Source: an uncultured Collinsella sp. (GTDB lineage: Bacteria > Actinomycetota > Coriobacteriia > Coriobacteriales > Coriobacteriaceae). Taken from it: DNA of 64,000 nt. Shown one piece after another: positions 1 through 8,611 of the stretch. The notes beneath the pieces were generated by a model that worked only from the letters and a program-made list of their open reading frames with translations, was not told the origin of the DNA and did not search any database. Numbering within the stretch: the stretch's first letter is position 1; each line of letters begins with the position of its first letter. The stretch covers positions 1 through 64,000 of the forward strand of contig UQHR01000008.1 in the NCBI GenBank assembly GCA_900540905.1, read 5' to 3'. Both the position numbers and the translations under genes were made by a program.

Positions 1-882
1 ATATCGGCGGTGCTGTTTCGCGATATTCAACAGTGCTCAAGCGAGCAAATACTCACCATCAACAAGATGCGCGGGCTGCTGCGGATTCATCGTCGTCTGC
101 CGCTGCTCATCGCCGTTCCCACCACGGCGGGCACGGGAAGCGAGGTCACGCTTGCGGCGGTAATTACCGATGACGAGACGCACTACAAGTATCCCATTAA
201 CGACTTTGTGCTTATCCCGCGCTTTGCGGCGCACGACCCCGAGTTTACGCGCGGTCTGCCCGCCTCCATTACGGGGCAGACGGGCATGGACGCCCTGACG
301 CATGCCGTCGAGGCGTTTATCGGGCGAAGCACCACGCCCTATACGCGCAAGATGGCGCGACAGGCGGTGCAGCTCATCCACGACAATTTGCTCGAGGCCT
401 ATGAGCATGGCGACGACATGCGTGCGCGTCGCAATATGCTTTCGGCGGCGTATAAGGCGGGAGTTGCCTTTACGCGCTCCTATGTTGGATACGTTCATGC
501 CATCGCGCACAGTCTAGGCGGCCGATACGGAATTCCGCACGGTTTGGCCAACGCGATCATCCTGCCGCACATGCTTCGCGCTTATGGTGACGCCGCCGCC
601 CCCAAGCTTGCCGATCTTGCTCGCATGGCGGGCATTGCGCCGGCTACCGCGCAGGACAGTCTTGCGGCCGAGGCCTTTATCGATTGGGTCGACCGCATGA
701 ACGAGGCCCTGGGAATCCCCAAATATGTCTCGGGTATTCGCCGCTCCGATATTCCGCAAATGGCGGCCCATGCCGATGCCGAGGCCAATCCCCTGTACCC
801 CGTTCCACTTTTGATGGACCGCTCGGAGCTCGAGCATATGTACGAGGTCGTCGCGGGTGGTATGTTTGAGGACGAGAACTAG
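1..882 (+). CDS. Iron-containing alcohol dehydrogenase, 3' part (5' end outside window)
   Basis: The frame is open from base 1, so the gene starts upstream. About 293 C-terminal residues are visible and roughly 95-100 N-terminal residues, including the NAD-binding part, are missing compared with the usual ~390. The PTTAGTGSE motif (about bases 118-144) and the metal-ligand region GMDALTHAVEAF followed by HSLGGRYGIPHG are typical of group III Fe-dependent alcohol dehydrogenases, which interconvert alcohols and aldehydes or ketones with NAD(P)H. It is followed after 9 bases by an aldehyde dehydrogenase, so the two probably form an operon oxidising an alcohol through its aldehyde, or running in reverse for fermentation. 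Substrate cannot be read from the sequence. Confidence 0.93.
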   Translation: MSAVLFRDIQQCSSEQILTINKMRGLLRIHRRLPLLIAVPTTAGTGSEVTLAAVITDDETHYKYPINDFVLIPRFAAHDPEFTRGLPASITGQTGMDALTHAVEAFIGRSTTPYTRKMARQAVQLIHDNLLEAYEHGDDMRARRNMLSAAYKAGVAFTRSYVGYVHAIAHSLGGRYGIPHGLANAIILPHMLRAYGDAAAPKLADLARMAGIAPATAQDSLAAEAFIDWVDRMNEALGIPKYVSGIRRSDIPQMAAHADAEANPLYPVPLLMDRSELEHMYEVVAGGMFEDEN

Positions 883-891
883 GAGGGTGCC

Positions 892-2271
892 ATGAACACC
901 GAGGAAATTGCGCGCATCGTCGGCGATCAGCGCGCCTACTTTAAGACGCACGCCACGTTTGATGTCGATGCTCGACGTCGCGCGCTCGTGAGTTTACGCG
1001 ATGCGGTGCGGGCCCACGAGGCCGATATCGCTCATGCGCTCAAGACCGATTTGGGAAAGTCGCATGACGAGGCCTATATGTGCGAGATTGGCACATCGCT
1101 TTCCGAGATTCGACATCAGATCGCTCACGTGGTTCGATGGAGTCGTCCGCGCCTGCGTCCGTGCGACCTCGCTAACGCCGTGAGCGTGTGCAAAACGCAA
1201 ACCGTGCCCTATGGCGTCACGCTCATCATGGCGCCCTGGAACTATCCGTTTTTGCTGACGCTCGAGCCGCTCGCTGGCGCCCTTGCCGCGGGCAATACCG
1301 TGGTCATCAAGCCGAGCGCCTATGCTCCGGCATCGAGCGCGGTGCTCAGGCAAATCTGTGAAGAGGCATTTGATCCGCGCCTGGTGACGGTTGTCGAGGG
1401 CGGGCGCGCCGAGAACGAAGCGCTGCTCGATGAGCACTGGGACAAGATCTTCTTTACCGGTAGCGTTCCGGTTGGCAAGCTCGTCATGGAGCGCGCAAGT
1501 AAAAACCTTACGCCCGTGACGCTTGAGCTGGGCGGAAAGAGTCCCTGCATCGTGGATGCGACGGCAAACTTGAAGGTCGCGGCACGGCGCATCGCCTTTG
1601 GTAAATGGCTCAACGTGGGGCAGACCTGCGTGGCGCCCGACTACCTGCTGGTCGATACGCGCGTGCACGACGAGCTGCTGGGCCTCATCAAGGAGGAGGT
1701 CCGTCGCATGTTTGGCGAACATCCACTCGACAATGAGGATTACGGACATATCGTCAACGCCAAGCATTTTGCGCGCGTGCGCGGGCTGATCGATCCCGAT
1801 AAGGTCGTGCTTGGAGGTACCGCGCGCGAGGCCTCGCTCAAGATCGAGCCGACGATTTTGGACGGCGTGTCCCCCGATGACGCCGTGATGCAGGAGGAGA
1901 TCTTCGGCCCCATTTTGCCAGTGCTGACGTTTGAGAGCCTTGACGAGGCCGAGACGTTTATTACGGATCGTCCGACGCCGCTGGCTCTGTATATCTTTAG
2001 CCAGGATCGCGCAGCTCAGCAGCGCTTTGTGCGTTACGTGCCCTTTGGCGGCGGCTGCGTCAACGACACGATTATGCACTTGGCTACGAGCCATATGGGC
2101 TTTGGTGGCATGGGTGCGAGCGGTATGGGGCAGTACCATGGACGCGAGAGCTTCGATACGTTTAGCCACAAGAAGAGCATCGTGAACAAGGCAACGTGGC
2201 TGGACGTGCCATTCCGCTATGCTCCTTACGCAAGCTGGAAGCACAAGTTCGTGCGCATGTTTGTGCATTAG
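892..2271 (+). CDS. Aldehyde dehydrogenase family protein
   Basis: 459 residues, full length for a class-3-like (ALDH3) NAD(P)-dependent aldehyde dehydrogenase. The general-base glutamate lies in LELGGK (about residue 212) and the catalytic cysteine in VGQTCVAPD (about residue 246); PWNYPF and EEIFGP are further family motifs. The start is ATG preceded by AGGAGGG, 9 bases after the alcohol dehydrogenase stop, so co-transcription is expected. The C-terminal hydrophobic/basic tail resembles that of coniferyl- or fatty-aldehyde-type enzymes, but the substrate is unknown. A strong hairpin follows the stop codon. Confidence 0.94.
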   Translation: MNTEEIARIVGDQRAYFKTHATFDVDARRRALVSLRDAVRAHEADIAHALKTDLGKSHDEAYMCEIGTSLSEIRHQIAHVVRWSRPRLRPCDLANAVSVCKTQTVPYGVTLIMAPWNYPFLLTLEPLAGALAAGNTVVIKPSAYAPASSAVLRQICEEAFDPRLVTVVEGGRAENEALLDEHWDKIFFTGSVPVGKLVMERASKNLTPVTLELGGKSPCIVDATANLKVAARRIAFGKWLNVGQTCVAPDYLLVDTRVHDELLGLIKEEVRRMFGEHPLDNEDYGHIVNAKHFARVRGLIDPDKVVLGGTAREASLKIEPTILDGVSPDDAVMQEEIFGPILPVLTFESLDEAETFITDRPTPLALYIFSQDRAAQQRFVRYVPFGGGCVNDTIMHLATSHMGFGGMGASGMGQYHGRESFDTFSHKKSIVNKATWLDVPFRYAPYASWKHKFVRMFVH

Positions 2272-2279
2272 AAAAGGGC

Positions 2280-2313
2280 GCAGGTAATACGAACAAGTGT
2301 TCCTATTACCTGC
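2280..2313. terminator. 34-nt near-perfect palindrome after aldehyde dehydrogenase
   Basis: Outer arms GCAGGTAATA (2280-2289) and TATTACCTGC (2304-2313) are exact complements. Inside them GAACA pairs with TGTTC around a 2-nt loop, with only one C-C mismatch. It lies 8 bases after the stop, so a terminator role is likely, although only a four-T stretch follows. Confidence 0.6.
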
Positions 2314-2355
2314 ATTTTGCGTTAGACTACTGTTATGGAGCACGGATGGGCCAAC

Positions 2356-2370
2356 TCCCTTTAGAAGGGA
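2356..2370 (+). promoter_or_regulatory. Hairpin hiding the toxin ribosome binding site
   Basis: TCCCTT (2356-2361) is the exact complement of AAGGGA (2365-2370) with a 3-nt loop. The right arm is the Shine-Dalgarno sequence, ending 6 bases before the ATG at 2377. Sequestered ribosome binding sites are typical of type I toxin mRNAs. Confidence 0.5.
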
Positions 2371-2376
2371 TTTGGT

Positions 2377-2460
2377 ATGAACGTAAGCGATGTTATTTCG
2401 TTATTGGCGTTGTTGATTGCGGCTATCGAACTCGGTCTGTTTATCGGCCGAATGAAATAG
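2377..2460 (+). CDS. Putative holin-like toxin (Hol-Tox type), 27 residues
   Basis: A 27-residue hydrophobic peptide, MNVSDVISLLALLIAAIELG followed by LFIGRMK. It has one membrane segment (about residues 5-24), an acidic residue inside it and a short basic tail. This is the layout of the holin-like toxins of type I toxin-antitoxin loci known mainly from Firmicutes: a short N terminus, an aliphatic helix containing E-L, and a K/R-rich end. The start has an AAGGGA site 6 bases upstream, held in a hairpin. Downstream stem-loops match the architecture expected for the overlapping antitoxin RNA. Predicted action is membrane insertion and depolarisation when the antitoxin RNA is lost. Family assignment is by pattern only. 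Confidence 0.7.
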   Translation: MNVSDVISLLALLIAAIELGLFIGRMK

Positions 2461-2696
2461 CCGCCCCCGCGTAAGCGAAGACGGCCACTTCTCACGATGA
2501 AAACGTGTATCGGAGTTGGCAAGACCCGCGGCAACGGGTGCCATCCGTGTTCCTATCTTATCTGCAAGCGTTCTGTCGCGCAAGCGTTGAGGCAAACGAT
2601 TGAAGGACGCAGACAGGATGTATTTGTGTCCGCACGGGACCGTAGACTTCTCAATAAGGTTACACACCGGTTTATCCGGCCGTTAGAGGAGCTGCT
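2461..2696. other. Toxin downstream region with stem-loop, candidate antitoxin RNA
   Basis: No convincing protein gene. A compound hairpin lies at 2517-2543: TGGC/GCCA outside, a 3-nt bulge, then ACCCG/CGGGT around a 6-nt loop. Hol-Tox loci generally carry an antisense antitoxin RNA overlapping the toxin 3' end, with such a hairpin as shared terminator. The decamer GTGTTCCTAT at 2547-2556 repeats 2297-2306, which lies in the palindrome on the other side of the toxin gene. I could not place an antitoxin promoter with confidence. Confidence 0.4.
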
Positions 2697-3023
2697 ATGT
2701 ACGAGCCTTCGCGTGTTCTTCTGTCATTTCACATTGCAGGATTTCAGTATACCGATGGCGCCTTGGTCTTGGGCGATCTTAAAGCGGGCGATAAACTGAC
2801 GCTGTGTGCCGAGCGCGATAATCCCCATGACCCCGAGGCAGTTGCGATCTACTATGGCAAGACCAAACTTGGCTACGTTCCGGGAAACGAGGTTGGCCCA
2901 CTGTCCTTGATGATGTATTACGGCCACGAGGACGTATTTGAGGCCCGCGTGCAACAGGTTGCCCCCGAGCGCAGCCCGTGGCATCAGGTGCGCGTTGGGC
3001 TCTATGTGGTGGATGCTCGCTAA
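2697..3023 (+). CDS. HIRAN domain protein
   Basis: A 108-residue stand-alone HIRAN domain, recognised from FHIAGFQYTDG, the central DNPHDPEAVAIYY block and KLGYVPGNE. HIRAN domains bind the 3' ends of single-stranded DNA and occur in SWI/SNF helicases (HLTF) and alone in bacteria, where they are linked to DNA repair or damage sensing. No enzymatic domain is attached. The start has AGAGGAG about 6 bases upstream. Next comes a small charged protein (gap 18 bases) and a metallophosphoesterase, probably one operon. Whether the phosphoesterase is a functional partner is a guess. Confidence 0.85.
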   Translation: MYEPSRVLLSFHIAGFQYTDGALVLGDLKAGDKLTLCAERDNPHDPEAVAIYYGKTKLGYVPGNEVGPLSLMMYYGHEDVFEARVQQVAPERSPWHQVRVGLYVVDAR

Positions 3024-3041
3024 TCGGTATGGGAGACTGCC

Positions 3042-3221
3042 ATGTTTGATGACGATGACCTGTTCGATCTGACAGACGATCCGTTTGAGTGGGATACGCT
3101 ACTCGATGACGATGAGTTGGAGCGGGATCGTAAGAAGCGGCAGGGCAAGAACGCCCAGGGTGACGCTTCGAAAAAGCAAGACAAGCGCCGCCGCGGACTG
3201 TTCGGCGGGCTCTTTGGCTAA
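3042..3221 (+). CDS. Small acidic/basic hypothetical protein (59 residues)
   Basis: A 59-residue frame, ATG to TAA, with GGGAG about 6 bases upstream of the start. The first half is strongly acidic (MFDDDDLFDLTDDPFEWD) and the second half strongly basic (RKKRQGK, KKQDKRRRG), ending in GLFGGLFG. It has no membrane segment or known motif. It sits 18 bases after the HIRAN gene and 66 bases before the metallophosphoesterase on the same strand, which supports its being real. The charge layout suggests a nucleic-acid or protein-binding tail, but the function is unknown. Confidence 0.6.
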   Translation: MFDDDDLFDLTDDPFEWDTLLDDDELERDRKKRQGKNAQGDASKKQDKRRRGLFGGLFG

Positions 3222-3287
3222 CCGCCGCATCGCTGTGTCTGTATACTTAGCACGAGTTGGATGCATTGCGAAATGAGGGCATAGACG

Positions 3288-3833
3288 ATGATGTGGTTTA
3301 CCGCCGACCTGCACCTGGGCGATACGAATATCTTGCACGACATGGATCGACCGTTTGATTCGGTCGAGGAGATGAACCGCAAGGTCATCGATGCCATCAA
3401 TGAGTGCGTGGCTGCGGACGACCGCCTCTATATCCTGGGAGACTTTACGTATCGCTTGCCCATGGCGGAGGCGGTGCGCCTGCGCGAGCGTATCGAATGC
3501 AAGAATGCGACGCTCATCCGCGGTAACCATGACGGCGACTGGGAAGATTCCGACGCCCCGCAAATTTGGGAAGACGTGCGCGATTACCTGGAGATTGCTC
3601 CCGGCTATGCCAAGGGCCATCGTCTGGTTATGAGCCACTACCCCATGCTCAGCTGGAACGGCAAGGCACGTGGCGCCATTATGCTGCATGGGCATATCCA
3701 CAGCAGGGGTGACCGCACCAACGCACGCAACCGCGATCGCGAGCGCCCGATCCTGCGCTATGACGTTGGCCTTGATGCCAACGACTACAGACCCGTAAGC
3801 CGCGATCAAATCCTGGGCTTCTTTGGACTGTAA
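3288..3833 (+). CDS. Calcineurin-like metallophosphoesterase
   Basis: 181 residues with the full metal-binding series of the calcineurin-like family: DLHLGD (about residue 7), GDF (about 53), GNHD (about 80), SHYP (about 114) and GHIH (about 133). These bind a two-metal centre that hydrolyses phosphomono- or diesters. The short single-domain form resembles bacterial YfcE/MJ0936-type enzymes; the substrate is not predictable. Two adjacent Met codons (3288, 3291) could serve as start. Two hairpins follow the stop. Confidence 0.92.
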   Translation: MMWFTADLHLGDTNILHDMDRPFDSVEEMNRKVIDAINECVAADDRLYILGDFTYRLPMAEAVRLRERIECKNATLIRGNHDGDWEDSDAPQIWEDVRDYLEIAPGYAKGHRLVMSHYPMLSWNGKARGAIMLHGHIHSRGDRTNARNRDRERPILRYDVGLDANDYRPVSRDQILGFFGL

Positions 3834-3838
3834 TTCTC

Positions 3839-3877
3839 GAACCACCACAAAGGGGACAGGCACCTTTGTGGTGGTTC
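3839..3877. repeat. Palindrome with GGGACAGG loop, copy 1
   Basis: Arms GAACCACCACAAAG (3839-3852) and CTTTGTGGTGGTTC (3864-3877) are exact complements around an 11-nt loop that begins GGGACAGG. A second palindrome at 17956-17992 (read on the minus strand) has the same length and loop core but a different stem. Confidence 0.75.
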
Positions 3878-3878
3878 T

Positions 3879-3913
3879 GGCGCCGTTGCCATTATGGCGG
3901 CGGCGCCTTTTTT
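3879..3913 (+). terminator. Intrinsic terminator of the HIRAN-phosphoesterase operon
   Basis: GGCGCCG (3879-3885) pairs with CGGCGCC (3901-3907), followed directly by six T residues (3908-3913). A classic rho-independent terminator. Confidence 0.8.
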
Positions 3914-3971
3914 GTCCGCGTGGCGCGGTAGAGTGTAGGCGGTTGAAATTTGCGTCCATCGAGGAGCTGCT

Positions 3972-5729
3972 ATGAACGAGATCAAGTGCCCGCATTGCGG
4001 CGAAGTTTTTAAGGTCGATGCGTCCGGCTATGCGGATATCGTCAAGCAAGTGCGCGATGCCGAGTTCTCGCGCGATCTTGATGAGCGCGTAGCGGCGGCT
4101 CGACGCGAGGGCGAGCAGGCGCTGGAGCTTGAGCGTTCGCGTTCGGCGTCTGCCCTGCAGGAGGCGGAGTCTCAACGCGACGCTCAGCTTGTCGAGCAGA
4201 AGAACACTGCGGATCAGAAACTGGCGCAAGAGGTTGCCAAGCGCGATGCTGAGCTTGCCGAGCTGCGCGCTAAGCTCGAGGGCGCTGCCGCAGAGCGCGA
4301 GAGTGCAAGCCAGCGCGCGGCGGTTGAGGCACGAGCCAATGCTCAAAAAGAGAATGCCGAACTCCAGCGTGAGATTGATAGCCTGCGTGCGCAGCTTGGG
4401 CGCAAAGATGACGAAGCAAAGCTTGCCGAGTCGGCGGCGCGCAACGCTGCTCAAAACGATTTAGCTGCACGCGACGCTCAGATTGCCGAGCTGCAGGCCA
4501 GGCTTGCCGCGGCGGACAAGGCCCAGGAGATGGCGCTTGCCGCTGCCGCGGCAGAGTCGCAGCGTGAGCTCGATGCCGCTCGCAGCGAGGCCGAGCGCGC
4601 GTTTGCTGACTATCGCGCGAAGGTGCAAGAGAAGTTTTCCGCCGCAAAGGCTCAGTCCGAGCAAGAGGCCGAGGGCCTGCGTGCCCAGCTGCGCGAGCAG
4701 GAACTGATGGCAAAAATGAACCTGTCAGAGGCGGTCGCCGCGGCGGAGCGAGAGCGCGATGAGGCGCGTGCCAAACTGACGAGCGAGCTGGCGGTGCGCG
4801 ATTCTCGCGAGGAACAGGTCAAGGCGGCACACGAGCTCGAGCTTGCGCAGGCCAAGCGCGCGAGCGATGAACTGATCCGCTACAAGGATGAAGAGATTGA
4901 GCGCCTGAAGGACATGAAGGTCCGCCTGTCCACCAAGATGGTGGGCGAGTCGCTCGAGCAGCACTGCGAGACCGAGTTTAACCGTCTGCGCATGACGGCG
5001 TTTCCTAACGCGTACTTCGAGAAAGATAACGATGCGTCCGAGGGTACCAAGGGCGACTTTATCTTCCGCGAGTGCGACGCGAGCGGCAACGAGGTCATTT
5101 CGATTATGTTCGAGATGAAAAACGAGAACGACGAGACTGCGACCAAGCACAAAAACGAGGACTTCTTTAAGAAACTCGATCACGATCGTCGCCAGAAAGG
5201 CTGTGAGTACGCGGTGCTCTGCACCCTGCTGGAGCCCGAGAGCGAGCTCTATAACGCAGGGATAGTCGACGTGAGCTATCGCTACGAGAAGATGTACGTG
5301 ATCCGTCCGCAGTTTTTCATTCCCATGATTACGCTGCTGCGCAACGCCGCCATGGGTTCGCTGCGCTATAAGCAGGAGCTAGCGGAGTACAAGCAGCAGA
5401 ATATCGACGTCACGAACTTCGAAGCCAAGATGGAGAAGTTCAAGGACGGCTTCTCGCGCAACTACAACTTGGCGAGCAAGCAGTTCGAGTCGGCGATCAA
5501 GGAGATTGATGCTGCCATTAAGCAGCTCGAGAAGACCAAGGATGATCTGCGTCGCAGTACCGAGAATCTGCGTCTGGCCCACAACAAGGCCGATGAGCTT
5601 ACCATTCGCAAGCTCACGTGGGGCAACAAGACCATGAAGGTGGCGTTTGACGAGGCACGCGGGACTGCGACAGAGACAAACGATGAGCCAGCCGAGGCAG
5701 ATTCGTATGAGGTCGAGGATGCCGAGTAA
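3972..5729 (+). CDS. DUF2130 protein with long coiled coil
   Basis: 585 residues. The N terminus carries a CPHCGEVF zinc-knuckle-like pair, followed by about 270 residues of Ala/Glu/Arg-rich heptads, clearly coiled coil. The DUF2130 domain (about 320-470) is recognised from KLDHDRRQKGCEYAVLCTLL, the D-V-S-Y-R-Y-E-K-M-Y-V stretch and RPQFFIPMITLLR. A second helical stretch and an acidic tail follow. DUF2130 is distantly related to restriction-endonuclease-like folds, but no activity is established. The start has GAGGAG 6 bases upstream. The gene has its own upstream spacer and a bidirectional terminator after it. Confidence 0.9.
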   Translation: MNEIKCPHCGEVFKVDASGYADIVKQVRDAEFSRDLDERVAAARREGEQALELERSRSASALQEAESQRDAQLVEQKNTADQKLAQEVAKRDAELAELRAKLEGAAAERESASQRAAVEARANAQKENAELQREIDSLRAQLGRKDDEAKLAESAARNAAQNDLAARDAQIAELQARLAAADKAQEMALAAAAAESQRELDAARSEAERAFADYRAKVQEKFSAAKAQSEQEAEGLRAQLREQELMAKMNLSEAVAAAERERDEARAKLTSELAVRDSREEQVKAAHELELAQAKRASDELIRYKDEEIERLKDMKVRLSTKMVGESLEQHCETEFNRLRMTAFPNAYFEKDNDASEGTKGDFIFRECDASGNEVISIMFEMKNENDETATKHKNEDFFKKLDHDRRQKGCEYAVLCTLLEPESELYNAGIVDVSYRYEKMYVIRPQFFIPMITLLRNAAMGSLRYKQELAEYKQQNIDVTNFEAKMEKFKDGFSRNYNLASKQFESAIKEIDAAIKQLEKTKDDLRRSTENLRLAHNKADELTIRKLTWGNKTMKVAFDEARGTATETNDEPAEADSYEVEDAE

Positions 5730-5748
5730 GGCATAGCATATAGTGCAA

Positions 5749-5786
5749 AAGCGGGGCCGCTGGCGATGTTGCCAGCGGCCCCGCTT
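5749..5786. terminator. Bidirectional terminator between convergent genes
   Basis: AAGCGGGGCCGCTGGC (5749-5764) and GCCAGCGGCCCCGCTT (5771-5786) form a 16-bp perfect stem with a 6-nt loop, between the DUF2130 gene (+) and the DUF3516 helicase (-). There are A residues on the left flank and T-rich sequence on the right. Confidence 0.85.
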
Positions 5787-5808
5787 CGTTTCGTTCCATT
5801 GTGCCCGG

Positions 5809-8490
5809 CTAGTCCTCGAGCAGGTCCTCGATAAAGCCGACGCGGTAGTTTTTGAAGATGACCTCGCCGCCGTCTTGCGTGGTATCCAGGTCGACATCGC
5901 CCATGATGCCAAAGTCGTGGTCGCCATCCTCGTCGGCAAAAATCTGGTGCACGTGCCACACGTGCGCGGTCTTCTCGTCGGACTCGTCGATGGAAAACAT
6001 CGCGGCGCTGCGGGCATCTCCGTCGGTGAGGATTTCCTCGTGCTGCTCGTGGTAAGCGTCGAGTGCTTTTTGCCAGCGGATATCGCTCATGCCCCAGTCG
6101 TCGTCGAGCTCGCCCAAGTCGCGAACGTGCTCGCGGGCGGCAAGGGTCACGCGGCGGAAGAGCGCGTTGCGCACCAACAGCGTGCAGCCGCGGCGGTCCA
6201 CCACGACCTCGTCGATGCCCTGCGGCGGCGCAGCGTCGAGGGCTGCCGGGTTGCCGGCGTTCTCCCACTCGTCCACCAGGCTCGAGTCCACCGAGCGCAC
6301 CACAAAGCCCAGCCACGAGATAATGTCGCGCAGGCGCTCGTCGCGCTTCTCGATGGGCACGGTACGGTCGAGCGAACGGTAGGCCTCTGCCAGGTAGCGC
6401 AGTAAAATGCCCTCGGAGCGGGCGATGCCGAGCTTTTGAATGTAGCCCTTAAAATCGCTCGCGCTTTCCAGCATATCGCGCAGAACGCTCTTGGGAGAGA
6501 GCTGATAGTCGTTTGCCCAAGGTACTTCCTGGCAGTACTTGTCAAAAGCGGCGTCGAGCAAATCCTCGAGCGGCTTTTCGTACGTGACGTCTTGGATGCG
6601 TTCCAGACGCTCCTCATACTCGATGCCGTCGGCCTTCATCTCGGCCATAGCACGATCACGTGCTGCGCGCTCCTGTGCGCGCAGCACCTGCTTGGGATCC
6701 TCGAGCGTAGCCTCGACCATCGAGATCAGATCCATGGTATAGGTCTCGCTCTCGGGATCGAGCAGCTCCAATGCGGCAAGCAAGAACGGCGAGAGCGGCT
6801 GATCGAGCGCGAAGTCCTCGGGCAGATCGACCGTCAGCGCATAGTCGATGTCTGGTGCGGCGTCAGTCGGGGCGTCGGGTGCGGGCGGCACCTCGGTACG
6901 AACGACGACGCCGGAATCGATGAGCGTGGCGAAGATTTCGTCGGCGCGAACCTCGAGCTTAGCCTTTTCCTCGGGAGTCTGCAGGCTCGTCTCGATGAGG
7001 TCGTGTACGCGGGCTCGGGCATCGCCGCCCTGCTCGACCACGCTAATCACCATGGAGTGCGTGATGCGCAGGCGCGGCTTGAGCGTTTCGGGCTGCGTCT
7101 CGATCAGGCGCTCAAAGGTCTGCTTGTTCCAGGTGACAAAGCCCTCGGGGGCCTTTTTCTTTTTAATCTTACGGAGCTTCTTGGGGTCGTCGCCCGCCTT
7201 GGCCATAAGCTTGGCATTCTCGATCTCGTGCTCGGGTGCCTCGGCAATGACCATACCTTCGGTATCGAAGCCCGAGCGGCCGGCGCGGCCGGCAATCTGA
7301 TGAAACTCGCGGGCGCGCAGACGACGCATCTTGTAGCCATCGAACTTGGTGAGCGCGGTGAGCACCACGGTGTGGATGGGTACGTTGATGCCGACGCCGA
7401 GCGTATCGGTACCGCAGATGACGGGCAGCAGACCCTGCTGCGCCAAGCGCTCGACCAGCAGGCGATAGCGCGGCAACATGCCAGCATGGTGCACGCCGAC
7501 GCCGCATCCAAGCAGGCGCTTGAGAATCTTACCAAAGGCCGTCGAGAAGCTCGTTCCCTTTGCCGCTTCCTTGATGGCCTCACGCTGCTCCTTGCTGGCA
7601 ATGCCAAAATTGGCGAGCGACTGCGCCGTCGCAAGGGCGGCATCCTGGCTAAAGTGCACGATATAGAGCGGGGCTTCGCCGCGGCGCATCGCGAGCTCGA
7701 CGGTGCCCTCGAGCGAGCTCGTCACGTAGTCGTAGCTCAGCGGCACGGGGCGTGGGGCATCGACGACTAAGTCACAGGTAGCGCCGGTGTGCTCCTCGAG
7801 CGAGGCGGCGATCGCGGTGACATCGCCGAGCGTGGCGCTCATGAGCATGAATTGCGTGTGAGGCAGGGTGAGCAGCGGCACCTGCCATGCCCAGCCGCGG
7901 TCGGGGTCGGCAAAGTAGTGGAACTCATCCATGGCTACGCAGCCCACATCGGCGTCCTCGCCCTCGCGTAGCGCATCGTTGGCAAGGATTTCGGCCGTGC
8001 AGCAGATGACGGGTGCCTTGGTATTGATATGCGTATCGCCGGTGATCATGCCGACGTTATCGCGGCCGAGTACCTGTACCAGGTCGAAGAACTTTTCGCT
8101 GACCAGGGCCTTGATGGGGGCCGTGTAATAGCAGCGCTTGCCCTGCGCCATGCCCATAAAGAGCATGCCCAGCGCGACGAGCGATTTACCCGATCCGGTC
8201 GGTGTGCCTAAAATGACGTGATCGCCGGCAGCCAGGTTCATGAGGGCCTCTTCTTGGTGGTCCCACAGCTCAATGCCGCGATCGCTCGTCCATTCAAAGA
8301 AGCGTTCGAAGGCTTGATCGGGCGTGAGCCATGGCTCGGGCTCGCTGCCGTCCTCGGGCTCCCACCAGGTGGGGGAGAGCGCGCCGAGCGAGCCAAACTC
8401 GGCTTCGGTTCCCGTGCCGCCCGAGAATGAGCTGGCAGCGCCGGCGCCGGAGACGGTGCTGGCGGCGGTATCTGTCGTGGTCTGTGCCAT
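5809..8490 (-). CDS. DEAD/DEAH-box helicase with DUF3516 domain
   Basis: 893 residues. SF2 (Ski2-like) motifs are complete: Walker A GTPTGSGKS (95-103), DEFH (188-191), MSATLGD (about 217-223), HHAGMLP (about 334) and motif VI QIAGRAGR (398-405). The C-terminal ~450 residues form the DUF3516 region typical of actinobacterial members. The first ~40 residues are low-complexity Ala/Gly/Ser. These proteins are predicted ATP-dependent RNA helicases, possibly acting in RNA turnover; the target is unknown. It is monocistronic, converging on the DUF2130 gene. Confidence 0.93.
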   Translation of the reverse strand: MAQTTTDTAASTVSGAGAASSFSGGTGTEAEFGSLGALSPTWWEPEDGSEPEPWLTPDQAFERFFEWTSDRGIELWDHQEEALMNLAAGDHVILGTPTGSGKSLVALGMLFMGMAQGKRCYYTAPIKALVSEKFFDLVQVLGRDNVGMITGDTHINTKAPVICCTAEILANDALREGEDADVGCVAMDEFHYFADPDRGWAWQVPLLTLPHTQFMLMSATLGDVTAIAASLEEHTGATCDLVVDAPRPVPLSYDYVTSSLEGTVELAMRRGEAPLYIVHFSQDAALATAQSLANFGIASKEQREAIKEAAKGTSFSTAFGKILKRLLGCGVGVHHAGMLPRYRLLVERLAQQGLLPVICGTDTLGVGINVPIHTVVLTALTKFDGYKMRRLRAREFHQIAGRAGRSGFDTEGMVIAEAPEHEIENAKLMAKAGDDPKKLRKIKKKKAPEGFVTWNKQTFERLIETQPETLKPRLRITHSMVISVVEQGGDARARVHDLIETSLQTPEEKAKLEVRADEIFATLIDSGVVVRTEVPPAPDAPTDAAPDIDYALTVDLPEDFALDQPLSPFLLAALELLDPESETYTMDLISMVEATLEDPKQVLRAQERAARDRAMAEMKADGIEYEERLERIQDVTYEKPLEDLLDAAFDKYCQEVPWANDYQLSPKSVLRDMLESASDFKGYIQKLGIARSEGILLRYLAEAYRSLDRTVPIEKRDERLRDIISWLGFVVRSVDSSLVDEWENAGNPAALDAAPPQGIDEVVVDRRGCTLLVRNALFRRVTLAAREHVRDLGELDDDWGMSDIRWQKALDAYHEQHEEILTDGDARSAAMFSIDESDEKTAHVWHVHQIFADEDGDHDFGIMGDVDLDTTQDGGEVIFKNYRVGFIEDLLED

Positions 8491-8611
8491 ATGGTTGCTT
8501 TCTCTCGCGATTGTCCGCCAACTATTATGGCGTAGCGGCGGCGCGGGGTGCCAGCGCGCGAGAAAATGCAGGAAATGGGCGTTCTACCCAGCCGTTTGGT
8601 GCAGTTGCCGG

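Noticed and set aside
2401..2667. 88-codon minus-strand frame over the toxin locus
   Set aside because: No ribosome binding site, no motif, runs antisense through the toxin and its hairpins.
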